Assembly: GCF_014534745.1 (NCBI RefSeq)
Contig: NZ_JACVVP010000010.1
Location: forward strand, 62,001-126,000
Length of the DNA stretch: 64,000 bases
Direction of reading: 5' to 3'
Source: Flammeovirga sp. EKP202
GTDB lineage: Bacteria; Bacteroidota; Bacteroidia; Cytophagales; Flammeovirgaceae
The notes beneath the pieces were generated by a model, which saw only the letters and a list, made by a program, of their open reading frames with translations, was not told the origin of the DNA and ran no database searches. Position 1 is the first letter of the stretch, and each line of letters starts with the position of its first letter. The position numbers and the translations under genes were made by a program. Positions 39,391-47,698 of this stretch are shown piece by piece.

Positions 39391-39485
39391 AATATTGAAA
39401 CCTCTCTGTTTCAGATACTATAGCACACAATTTTAGATATATCTTTAAGAGATGCTAATTTCAGAATTCATTTAAAAAGTCAACT

Positions 39486-39551
39486 TAGAGCTTTTGTGTA
39501 AATTGTTGATTTTTTTGTGTAAATCATTGGAGGTTCAAATAACTACTTTTG
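39486..39551 (+). promoter_or_regulatory. Module E: tandem repeat plus -7 box with no gene behind it
   Basis: TTTTGTGTAAAT occurs twice exactly 21 bp apart (39492-39503 and 39513-39524). A -7 box TACTTTTG is at 39544-39551, the same offset as in modules A-D. In module register the units read TAGAGCTTTTGTGTAAAT and TGATTTTTTTGTGTAAAT. Downstream there is only ATGGATAAAGCAAACTAG (5 codons) and then a hairpin at 39632, so it may drive a short RNA or be the relic of a lost gene. Confidence 0.5.
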
Positions 39552-39631
39552 TAACATGGATAAAGCAAACTAGAAGTTGTTTATCGAAGACTTAGATATA
39601 AATTTAGTAGTATAAAATTGTAATTTATAAA

Positions 39632-39658
39632 AATCCACTCCAAGTTTTGAAGTGGATT
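39632..39658. terminator. Terminator of the aldo/keto reductase operon
   Basis: Stem AATCCACT (39632-39639) / AGTGGATT (39651-39658), extendable by AA/TT. T-rich on the minus-strand side (TTTTTAT) and partly on the plus side (CTTTGTTTT), so it may act both ways. Confidence 0.75.
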
Positions 39659-39701
39659 CTTTGTTTTATAAATTGTGTAGTTTGAAATCTAAATCTTTAA
39701 T

Positions 39702-40502
39702 TTAAAAATCAAATGTTTCAGGATCTGGCCCAACACGTTTACCTTCATTCATCTCTGCAATTTGATTCATGTCTTCTTTTGATAATTCAAAATCAAAGAT
39801 CTGATAATTTGCTTCAATTCTTGATGGAGTGACTGACTTTGGTAATGCGTTTACACCTCTTTGTAAGTGCCATCTCAACATCACTTGAGCAGTAGATTTA
39901 TTATACTTTTCTCCAATTGCTTTTAGCGTTTCGTCTTGGAATAAAGCCGCCTGCATCAATGGGCCCCATGCTTGTACTTGAATACCTCTTTCTTTACAGT
40001 AAGCAATCAAGTCTGCTTGTTGTAATTTAGGGTGAATCTCCACTTGGTTGATCGCTGGAACTACTCCTGACTCCTCTAAATCTTTCAAATGATGAGGGTT
40101 GAAGTTAGACACCCCAATAGATTTGATCAAACCTGATTTTTGTAATTCAATTAATTGATTCCATGCTTTTACATAACCTTTTGCAGGCCAATGAATCAAA
40201 TATAAATCGATATAATCTAATTGTAATTTCTTTAAACTTAATTTTAATGCTTCTTCAGCATTTTCTTTTCTGATGTCTTCATTCCAAAGCTTAGTTGTGA
40301 TAAATAACTCTTCTCTTGGAACACCAGATTCTTTAATCGCTTCACCTACACCAGCTTCGTTTTCATAAATCATAGCGGTGTCAATATGACGATAACCTGC
40401 TTTTAAAGCAGCCAATACAGCTTGTTTTACTTCTTCGTCTTTTGATAAATAGGTACCAAAACCTAGGCTTGGGATTTGATTCCCATCATTTAGAATCATC
40501 AT
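39702..40502 (-). CDS. Aldo/keto reductase
   Basis: 266 aa, TIM-barrel NADPH-dependent oxidoreductase of the 2,5-diketo-gluconate reductase-like group. The catalytic tetrad is visible: Asp and Tyr in RHIDTAMIYENE, Lys in ITTKLWNED, His in LYLIHWPAKG. The cofactor site is LPKSVTPSRIEANYQIFDFEL. Cytosolic, no signal peptide. It is 20 bp downstream of the AGE epimerase gene and shares its promoter, so it may reduce a sugar made by that pathway (inference). Confidence 0.93.
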   Translation of the reverse strand: MMILNDGNQIPSLGFGTYLSKDEEVKQAVLAALKAGYRHIDTAMIYENEAGVGEAIKESGVPREELFITTKLWNEDIRKENAEEALKLSLKKLQLDYIDLYLIHWPAKGYVKAWNQLIELQKSGLIKSIGVSNFNPHHLKDLEESGVVPAINQVEIHPKLQQADLIAYCKERGIQVQAWGPLMQAALFQDETLKAIGEKYNKSTAQVMLRWHLQRGVNALPKSVTPSRIEANYQIFDFELSKEDMNQIAEMNEGKRVGPDPETFDF

Positions 40503-40522
40503 TTTATTTATAGGTCTAATTA

Positions 40523-41767
40523 TTATTTCTTATTTAAAAATCGTATCATTTCTATTGTATGATAGGTAGATTTCCCTATGCTTCCTTTCAGTTCAGAAGT
40601 GATCGGTTGATCATCTTTTGTAGCATAAAAATACTCACCTCCATATTTACTGTCAACAAAGGTATCAAAGAAATATTGTTCAAACAAATGTCCTTCGTCA
40701 CCATATTTTCCTTCATACAATGACAGTGCTATTATTGCTTCAGCATGTTGCCACCAAGTCTTTCTGTCGTCCAACACTTTAGAAGTATTGGGGTCAAATT
40801 CGGAATAAAATCCTTTTTGTATTTTTTGCTGATGAAAAATATCTTTCTTCAAAGTGATATCAATAATTTGTTCACCTAGCTTTTTATAAAGCACTTTTGT
40901 TTGATGATCTAGAAATTGAAATTTTGAAGCTCTTAATAATAATGCGGATAACTGGAAATTATGTCCTACAGTAACGGTAAAATCCATTGTTCCATCTTCT
41001 TTCATTTTTGGAGACCAATCATCATTAAGTTGAACATTTACCCATTCTGTATTTTGATTCCATCCATATTGATACAAAAGAGATAAGTTTTCCTTAATCT
41101 GACCTTCATAAAGTTCCTTATGTTCTTGATCAGCTTCCCAAAGATTGAGCATATAAGCCGTCAATGGATACATCAATGATTGTAATGATTTTGATCCGGA
41201 AACCTGTCCTTTTTCTACATCATAATTTCCCCAAAGACCACCTTTTTCTGTATCTCTAAATCGAGTAATAAACCCTTGATGAAGCTGATGAAGAATAGGC
41301 AATAATTCTGGATTTTTTGTTTGACGATACAGCTCTGACAATCCACACAACCCGTAGGCCTGTTGCCAAACATCTAAAGAGCTTTGCTTTCCTGCCTTTG
41401 CATCTTCAACAAATGAATGCGAGAAAGACCCCTTATTAGATTTTCCAATAAGATGTTGCTTTTGGAATTCCGCAACTTTTTGGGCTTTTTCTAAATAGGC
41501 AGGATCATATTTTGATGCAAATGAAAGGCCATAGATCAATCTACTTGTGGCTACTGTATAAACTTTTTGGGAAACTACCTTTCCTTCATTATCAATTTCT
41601 GAATAATAGGTTCCTAGTTCTTCAGACCATGCATGATCATCAAAAAAGCCAATGAGTTGCTTGGCTTGTTGTTCATACTGATCCGTTGTTTTTTCATTTT
41701 CACTTGGTTTAGAACATTTAAAAAATAGGAGGGAAGTAAGTAAGATAGTAAAGTATTTAATTTTCAT
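40523..41767 (-). CDS. Exported AGE-family epimerase/isomerase (lipoprotein)
   Basis: 414 aa. The alpha/alpha-barrel fold of N-acylglucosamine/cellobiose 2-epimerases and mannose isomerases is recognisable: repeated helix pairs with active-site-like His (TVGHNFQLS, WWQHAEAI, TYHTIEMIRFL). Unusually, it has a lipoprotein signal (lipobox FFKC, C18), so it should work in the periplasm; most family members are cytosolic. It lies between an exported beta-mannosidase and an aldo/keto reductase, which suggests handling of mannose or a mannosyl disaccharide. Cellobiose/mannobiose 2-epimerase or mannose isomerase are the main options. Confidence 0.82.
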   Translation of the reverse strand: MKIKYFTILLTSLLFFKCSKPSENEKTTDQYEQQAKQLIGFFDDHAWSEELGTYYSEIDNEGKVVSQKVYTVATSRLIYGLSFASKYDPAYLEKAQKVAEFQKQHLIGKSNKGSFSHSFVEDAKAGKQSSLDVWQQAYGLCGLSELYRQTKNPELLPILHQLHQGFITRFRDTEKGGLWGNYDVEKGQVSGSKSLQSLMYPLTAYMLNLWEADQEHKELYEGQIKENLSLLYQYGWNQNTEWVNVQLNDDWSPKMKEDGTMDFTVTVGHNFQLSALLLRASKFQFLDHQTKVLYKKLGEQIIDITLKKDIFHQQKIQKGFYSEFDPNTSKVLDDRKTWWQHAEAIIALSLYEGKYGDEGHLFEQYFFDTFVDSKYGGEYFYATKDDQPITSELKGSIGKSTYHTIEMIRFLNKK

Positions 41768-41792
41768 ATTTCATTTTTTATTTATTGAGAGC

Positions 41793-41823
41793 CAAAGTTA
41801 AGAGGAGTTCTCTTAATCACAAA
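41793..41823 (-). promoter_or_regulatory. Promoter of the AGE epimerase/AKR operon
   Basis: On the minus strand, -33 TTTG (41823-41820), 19 bp, -7 TAACTTTG (41800-41793); a near-consensus promoter. Its -33 touches the mannosidase terminator stem. Confidence 0.78.
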
Positions 41824-41859
41824 ACCCACCAATAACCGATTCATAGGTATTGGTGGGTT
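41823..41859 (-). terminator. Terminator between mannosidase and AGE epimerase genes
   Basis: 12-bp perfect stem AACCCACCAATA (41823-41834) / TATTGGTGGGTT (41848-41859) with a further ACC/GGT pairing inside. The T-tract on the minus strand is short (TTTTG), so read-through is possible. Confidence 0.75.
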
Positions 41860-41874
41860 GAATGATGGATGAAT

Positions 41875-44508
41875 TTATTTCACAACCTCTACCATAGTTT
41901 GTTGAAGGTGCTTAAATTTCAAGTTATTCTTTGAAATTTTCTCATTTTTGCGACTAGAAATTAATACTTCTACTTTTTGATGTGGTAAGACGTCAAAGTA
42001 GTTGTCCGTCAATTCCACTTGCTCTTGATTTACTTCAATAAATAAATTCTTAACCAACTGATCAGAAGAGACCGTCACTAATAAATCATTACCTTTCTCA
42101 GTAAATGTATACTCCACCTTAGGCTGAGGTAAATTCAATTCCTTCTGCAAAACAAAATAATGATAATCTGTATCTACAACTTCCTCTTTATTTTTTAGAG
42201 TAGTTACCAATAAGATCTCATCCGATTTACTTTGTTTTATAACATCAGCAATTTTATTTGAGAATACTTCTGCTGTCATGTTGGCTTCGATAGGTTGGAT
42301 TGACTTAGAAATATCAAATAATACTTTGCCTTCAAAATTCATTAGTTTGATATTCAATTCTGACTCAGTTTTAACTTCAATATCAGAAGCAATTTTAACA
42401 GAAAGGTTTTGATCATCATGATTTACAATCAAAGAAGTATTTTTATTGACATCTTTTGCGAAATACTGTAAGGCTTTCCATTCACCATAGAAATCCATAG
42501 AAGACCAAGAAGCTACAGGCCAACAATCATTGAGTTGCCAATACAAAGAACCCATACAATAAGGCATTTTTTCTCTATGTGCTTGGATTGCAGAGTAAAT
42601 ACTTTCTGCTTGTAAGAGTTGTCCAACATAAAGGAAATCCTCAAAATCAGTAGGCACTTGATAATGATCTTCCATATATTTTTTGATTCTCAAATTACCA
42701 ATTCCACTTCTTTGGTGGGATGCCATTACTTCCGATTCAATATCATAATCTTCTGGAATTGTATATTTTTTAACCGATTTGAATTCAGGGAATGATTGGA
42801 AACCGTATTCACTCATAAAACGTCCAATGTACTTTCTGAAATCTGAGAATGGATGTTCACCGTGCCAAACACCCCAATAGTGCATATCTCCAGAACGATG
42901 TTCGTAATGTGCAATTTCTCCATCGCCTCCAGTAGGAGAAGAACGCCAGTAGAATTGATCATCCGTATATTCAGTCACTACTTCAGGCAATAACTCATGG
43001 AACACTTTTTCATAATCACCCCAAATGTCTTTTCGTTGAACTGGAGTGTATTGTTGTTTCCAACCCCAACCCATATCTTCACGACCTGGAGCCCAAGCCA
43101 TTTCCATTTCGTTATTACCACACCAAAGTGCAATACTCGCATGGTTTCTCAATCGTTTTACATTATCAATCGCTTCCTGTTTCACACTTTCTAAAAAGGC
43201 TTTATCACCTGGGTACATCGAACAAGCGAACATAAAGTCCTGCCAAACTAAAATTCCTTTCTCATCACATAAATCATAGAAAATATCATTTTCATAAATA
43301 CCACCACCCCAAACTCTTAACATGTTCATATTGGCATCCAAAGTAGACTGAATCATATGATGGTAAGTAGAATCAGATACTCTTGGAAGGAATAAATCAT
43401 TAGGAATATAGTTTGCACCTTTGGCAAACACCGGACGGCCATTTACTTCAAAATAGAAACTTTTCCCTTTGCCGTCTTCATCCGGTTTTTGCACAACTTT
43501 GATGGTTCTTAGTCCAATTCTCTCTTTATGAATATCCAATAATTCACTATCTTCATAAAGCTCAATTTCCAATTGATATAAATGTGGATCGCCCAAATGA
43601 GCAGGCCACCATAACTCAGGATTTTCAATTGTAAATTGTTGAGAAATAGAAGTTGCATTAGCCTTAGAAGTAGTTTCACTGACCACTTTACCGTCAATTT
43701 TAGCCACCACTTTCAATGCTTTTTGTGAAGGTTGATCTAATGCCGTCGTAATGGTTAAATTTGCTTTTTCATGATTTGTATTTTGATGAACTAAAACATT
43801 ATCAATCTTATTATTATCCCATAACTGAACCGTTACATCTCTCCAAATTCCAGAAGTCACTAACCTTGGACCCCAATCCCAACCATAATGATAACCTGCT
43901 TTACGTGTGAAAATTGAAACTTGCTTCTCACCCAATTCACCAATTTCAGACTGATCATTGACTGCAGGAAGTCCATAACCATGCTTTTCTAATTCCACTA
44001 ATCCTTTTTGAATAGGAGACTTTAATACCACTTTCAAAGTATTTTGACCTTCTTTTATGAATGGTTTGATATCAAAATCCCATTCTCTAAACATATTGTC
44101 TGTTTCACCTATTTTTTGATCATTGATATAAACAATACCATACGTATCAATACCATCAAAATGAAGGTTGATATGATGATTATTTAAAGAAGATTGTTCA
44201 ATGTTGAATGTCGTTTTATATTCCCAGTCTACTTTGTCAATCCATTGTACCTCTCTTTCATTCATTCGGTAATAAGGATCTTCAATTTTACCATTATTCA
44301 TAAGGTCGGTGTGTACAGTTCCCGGCACCTCGGCTTTCATCCACTCTGACTTTTCAACTTGTTTAAATTCCCAATGATCTAATAGGGAAATGGTTTGTTT
44401 GTTCATTTTTTGATTTTGATTTACTTTATGACAAGAGGTTAAAAAAATTAAGCTCATACTTAATATACCCGCGATCAGTTGTAGTTGGTAATATTTATTC
44501 ATCGACAT
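41875..44508 (-). CDS. GH2 beta-mannosidase, lipoprotein
   Basis: 877 aa. Lipobox LTSC (C26); ATG at 44508 or 44502. The GH2 layout is complete: sugar-binding jelly roll (about 40-230), Ig-like sandwich (232-335), TIM barrel (about 340-680), C-terminal sandwiches. The beta-mannosidase fingerprints are AGYHYGWDWGPRLVTSGIWR and RVWGGGIYE. Acid/base is E467 in LWCGNNEME; nucleophile is E567 in MSEYGFQSFPE. It releases mannose from non-reducing ends of beta-mannosides in the periplasm. With the AGE epimerase next door it points to mannan, glucomannan or N-glycan use. Confidence 0.94.
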   Translation of the reverse strand: MSMNKYYQLQLIAGILSMSLIFLTSCHKVNQNQKMNKQTISLLDHWEFKQVEKSEWMKAEVPGTVHTDLMNNGKIEDPYYRMNEREVQWIDKVDWEYKTTFNIEQSSLNNHHINLHFDGIDTYGIVYINDQKIGETDNMFREWDFDIKPFIKEGQNTLKVVLKSPIQKGLVELEKHGYGLPAVNDQSEIGELGEKQVSIFTRKAGYHYGWDWGPRLVTSGIWRDVTVQLWDNNKIDNVLVHQNTNHEKANLTITTALDQPSQKALKVVAKIDGKVVSETTSKANATSISQQFTIENPELWWPAHLGDPHLYQLEIELYEDSELLDIHKERIGLRTIKVVQKPDEDGKGKSFYFEVNGRPVFAKGANYIPNDLFLPRVSDSTYHHMIQSTLDANMNMLRVWGGGIYENDIFYDLCDEKGILVWQDFMFACSMYPGDKAFLESVKQEAIDNVKRLRNHASIALWCGNNEMEMAWAPGREDMGWGWKQQYTPVQRKDIWGDYEKVFHELLPEVVTEYTDDQFYWRSSPTGGDGEIAHYEHRSGDMHYWGVWHGEHPFSDFRKYIGRFMSEYGFQSFPEFKSVKKYTIPEDYDIESEVMASHQRSGIGNLRIKKYMEDHYQVPTDFEDFLYVGQLLQAESIYSAIQAHREKMPYCMGSLYWQLNDCWPVASWSSMDFYGEWKALQYFAKDVNKNTSLIVNHDDQNLSVKIASDIEVKTESELNIKLMNFEGKVLFDISKSIQPIEANMTAEVFSNKIADVIKQSKSDEILLVTTLKNKEEVVDTDYHYFVLQKELNLPQPKVEYTFTEKGNDLLVTVSSDQLVKNLFIEVNQEQVELTDNYFDVLPHQKVEVLISSRKNEKISKNNLKFKHLQQTMVEVVK

Positions 44509-45159
44509 ACTTATTAAAATAAAGAGTTAGAATTGTATTGTTTACAAATCTATTCGAGCGGGGTAAGAGGAATGGGTAAATTTTATTTTAAAAGCGGTAT
44601 TTCAAATAAGAAAAGGTAAAAAATGTACATTTTAAATAGGTAATTATTTATCATTTTTGATAAATATGACACTGCTTTGAGGATGTTACTATTGAATGAA
44701 AAAGACTTTCAAATGAGTTAATTATTTGAAAGTCTTGTACTTTATTATTGGACAAGAGAGATGTTTCCAAATTATCATTATGTATGGATGTTTTTTTCCT
44801 ATGGTTAGGAGACAAGTTCTAATTGTATACCCTTTATTTAAAATGAAGATATAACTTCTATCCACATTAGGTCCTTCAGTCAATATATATGACTCTCCCT
44901 ATAATAATGATCAAGTAAGTGAATGATGATAGATGAGAAAATGTATTTTTTTTGAATAAAAACTCACGCATAAACCAATGTTTAGTACATGAACTATTAT
45001 GTTTTTTTATGGTATTATTTTAATTTCTACCTTAATCTAACTTCATAAACCCCCATTTTTAGTGCTTTTTCAGGTGATCACATTACATAAGTAATTTATT
45101 GTCTATGAATTATTATTCTTGATTCTTGGTTATAGGTTCAGATTTGAAAATATTCAATA
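44509..45159. other. Long intergenic region with an isolated hairpin
   Basis: 651 bp. A TAGATTTG box on the minus strand (44552-44545) is a likely -7 element for the mannosidase gene; no spaced -33 is present, but TTACCC repeats (TTTACCC and TTACCCC, about 13 bp apart) lie just upstream. The rest shows no gene. A perfect hairpin at 44702-44736 has no gene ending at it. Confidence 0.45.
44702..44736 (-). terminator. Isolated terminator-like hairpin
   Basis: 13-bp perfect stem AAGACTTTCAAAT (44702-44714) / ATTTGAAAGTCTT (44724-44736), 9-nt loop, followed on the minus strand by TTTCATTC. No minus-strand gene was found upstream of it, so its transcript is unknown. Confidence 0.5.
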
Positions 45160-47178
45160 ATGTCAAACCTTATGAAAGTTCACTACCTATTACAAATAGC
45201 GATTCTGTCATTACTTTGGTCATGTGCGACCACTATCACTGACGACACGACATCTATCACTGATAACACGCCTCAAACTACAACAAGTACTTTTGCAGAT
45301 GTAACAGTACCAGAAGGGTTCAATTATTCAACCTCAAAGGAGTTACACATAAAAGTAATATCTCCAAATTATCCAAGACAAAGTATGCTTCAACTGTACT
45401 ACATTGATAACCATGATGAAAAAGTTGAAATTCAAAATGCAGTTTCTACAGAAGCGGGAGCATTTGAAACCATCATTACCGTACCTTCATATGTAGAAAA
45501 ACTATATATGACAAAAAATGCAGTAGGTTTGATTTGGGAAGAAGAAGTAAATATCGTCTCAAATTTCTTAACGTTCTCATTTGATGAAAACTCTAATGTT
45601 ATTGATAGTTTTGCTTACGATCAATTTTCCTCAAATAAAAGAACAAGGAGTTCATGTGAAGATTATTTAGTAGCGATAAACGGTAAAGGTAAAGCATTTA
45701 CGATTCATCAAGAAAATGATTACACAATTACTGAATACCCTGATATCTATGAGAAAAGCTATGCAATGGCTTACGATCAGGAAAATGATGTCATGTACTA
45801 TGATGTAAAAGGTAATTTATACAGCCATACCTTATCAACAGGGGTGTCTGTTTTAATTGACACAATGAGAACTACAGATGATAACCTTAATAATGGTTAC
45901 CCAAGAATGACGATGAAAGATGGGAAATTATTTATCGGTACAAAAGGAGCTTATGCAATTCTTGACCCTTCTACCGGTGCGGTTCTAAAAAATATTTCAG
46001 TTCAAAATTTACCAGATAATAAAAATGCAGGCGGTGATTTAGTCTTTGATTCTAAAGGAGACCTTTACCAAGCGTGTAGTGGAGGATTGTACAGATTAGA
46101 AATGAATGCTGATACAACTGTTTACACTGCCACAAGAATTAGTGCTGATAATTTCCCTTACTATTTAACAGGTGTTGCCATTGACCGTTTTGATAATATT
46201 TATGTTTCGACCAATGGAAAAAATTCTAAGATTATAAGAATGGATAAAAATGACGGGTCTTATGCCATTGTCCAACGTTATAATCGAAACATTAATGACT
46301 TGGCTGCATTTATCTGTTCTGAAAATGATTTTGTGAATGATGATGCAGACGGGGATGGCATAAGTGATGGTTTTGATGAATATCCAAATGACCCTACGAT
46401 GGCATTTAATAATTACTATCCAGGAAGAAATGGATTTGGTACATTTGCTTTTGAAGATTTATATCCAAATGAAGGAGACTATGACTTTAATGACGTTATA
46501 GTTCACTACAGACATAACTACATTACAAATGCAAATAATGAAGTAGTGAAAATTAAATCAAAATATGTGGCTAAAAGCGTTAAGGCAACATTCAACTCTG
46601 GTTTTGGTTTCGCTTTACCGTTCCATATCGATTCAATTGCATCTGTTACTGGTTCAATCTTGAATACAAATTTGGTCACGTTGAATGCCAAAGGAACAGA
46701 GACAGGAGTAAGTGATGAAAACCCAGTAGTTATTGTTTTTGATAATCAAAACTCAATTGTCACCAACAACGGCAATATCAAGTATAGTGATGTTATAGAC
46801 ATGGAAATGATTTTCACCTCACCAATTTCAGTTCAAACATTGGCTTTTGAGGAGTTTAATCCTTTCATCTTTGCTAATGAAAGAGAAAGAGAGATTCACC
46901 TTCCAGGTTTTGAGCCAACAATTAAATTCAATACGGCCTACAGAACAGCGGGAGAAGATACAGGTGATTATAGAACAACTACAGGTCACCCATGGGGACT
47001 TAGTATTATCCATAAGTTCCATCCTCCTAAAGAAAACATAGATATTACTACTGCTTACAATAATTTTGGAAGATTTGTAACTTCCAATGGTCTATCCTTT
47101 AGAAATTGGTATACCGATGATGAGGGTAATAGAAATACTGATAAAATGTATTTAGATCTTGAAGCAGCTGAAGATTAG
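45160..47178 (+). CDS. LruC domain lipoprotein
   Basis: 672 aa from ATG at 45160; ATG at 45172 fits the signal peptide equally well. Lipobox LWSC. An N-terminal region (about 40-150) is followed by repeated propeller-like segments (MTMKDGKLFIGTKGAYAIL, VAIDRFDNIYVSTNGKNS) to about residue 385. A Ca-binding-like DADGDGISDGFDEYPND stretch comes next, then the LruC domain (AFEDLYPNEGDYDFNDVIV onward to the end). LruC proteins are surface lipoproteins first described in Leptospira and common in Bacteroidota; the role is not settled. Monocistronic. Confidence 0.88.
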   Translation: MSNLMKVHYLLQIAILSLLWSCATTITDDTTSITDNTPQTTTSTFADVTVPEGFNYSTSKELHIKVISPNYPRQSMLQLYYIDNHDEKVEIQNAVSTEAGAFETIITVPSYVEKLYMTKNAVGLIWEEEVNIVSNFLTFSFDENSNVIDSFAYDQFSSNKRTRSSCEDYLVAINGKGKAFTIHQENDYTITEYPDIYEKSYAMAYDQENDVMYYDVKGNLYSHTLSTGVSVLIDTMRTTDDNLNNGYPRMTMKDGKLFIGTKGAYAILDPSTGAVLKNISVQNLPDNKNAGGDLVFDSKGDLYQACSGGLYRLEMNADTTVYTATRISADNFPYYLTGVAIDRFDNIYVSTNGKNSKIIRMDKNDGSYAIVQRYNRNINDLAAFICSENDFVNDDADGDGISDGFDEYPNDPTMAFNNYYPGRNGFGTFAFEDLYPNEGDYDFNDVIVHYRHNYITNANNEVVKIKSKYVAKSVKATFNSGFGFALPFHIDSIASVTGSILNTNLVTLNAKGTETGVSDENPVVIVFDNQNSIVTNNGNIKYSDVIDMEMIFTSPISVQTLAFEEFNPFIFANEREREIHLPGFEPTIKFNTAYRTAGEDTGDYRTTTGHPWGLSIIHKFHPPKENIDITTAYNNFGRFVTSNGLSFRNWYTDDEGNRNTDKMYLDLEAAED

Positions 47179-47206
47179 ATTTCAAGTTTCATATTAGTTG
47201 TAATGG

Positions 47207-47235
47207 AAAGGCCATCATTATTGATGGTCTTTTTC
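47207..47235 (+). terminator. Terminator of the LruC gene
   Basis: 11-bp stem AAAGGCCATCA (47207-47217) / TGATGGTCTTT (47222-47232) with one G-T pair, then T-rich. Confidence 0.85.
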
Positions 47236-47637
47236 TATCTATTATTTTCTTGATTAAGGTTCAAAAGGATCTAAAATGAAGCTTAAACTCATAGCGTAGG
47301 AAGTTTATTTTTAATCATTGAAGCTATGATTATGTGCACTGTAAACTACATTAACCTCAACTTTCTATAAGTTTCTTATGTTCTACTTTAAAGCTTCCAT
47401 CTTCTTTATTTTGTCTTAACACACAAAAACGAACCAAAAAAGGCAAGGCTTTGAAGCCAAAAGCTAAATTCCATTTCTTTCGCCTATTGAAAGGATAACT
47501 CGATCAAAACTTCATCGTTTTGAGATGCTCAAACAAAAATCATATTTAACGGTTTGTTTATAATTTTATTGACGTTTTTACCCTCAATGCCGATTTAGAT
47601 ACTACTAAATGATTACGTAGTTATAAAACAAAATAAA
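47236..47637. other. Intergenic region between convergent genes
   Basis: About 400 bp with no plausible gene. A more GC-balanced stretch (about 47410-47550) differs from the very AT-rich surroundings and might be a remnant of a dispersed repeat or gene, but I could not identify it. Confidence 0.35.
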
Positions 47638-47667
47638 GGCCTCATTCTAAAATAAAAGAATGAGGCC
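47638..47667 (-). terminator. Terminator of the receiver-PGT gene
   Basis: 11-bp perfect stem GGCCTCATTCT (47638-47648) / AGAATGAGGCC (47657-47667), followed on the minus strand by a T-rich tract (TTTATTTTG). Confidence 0.9.
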
Positions 47668-47698
47668 CAATTGAAAGGTTTTTATGAACATATAAATA

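Noticed and set aside
44545-44570. tRNA-like GATTTG/TTCGAG stretch
   Set aside because: No cloverleaf can be drawn; it is the -7 region of the mannosidase promoter.
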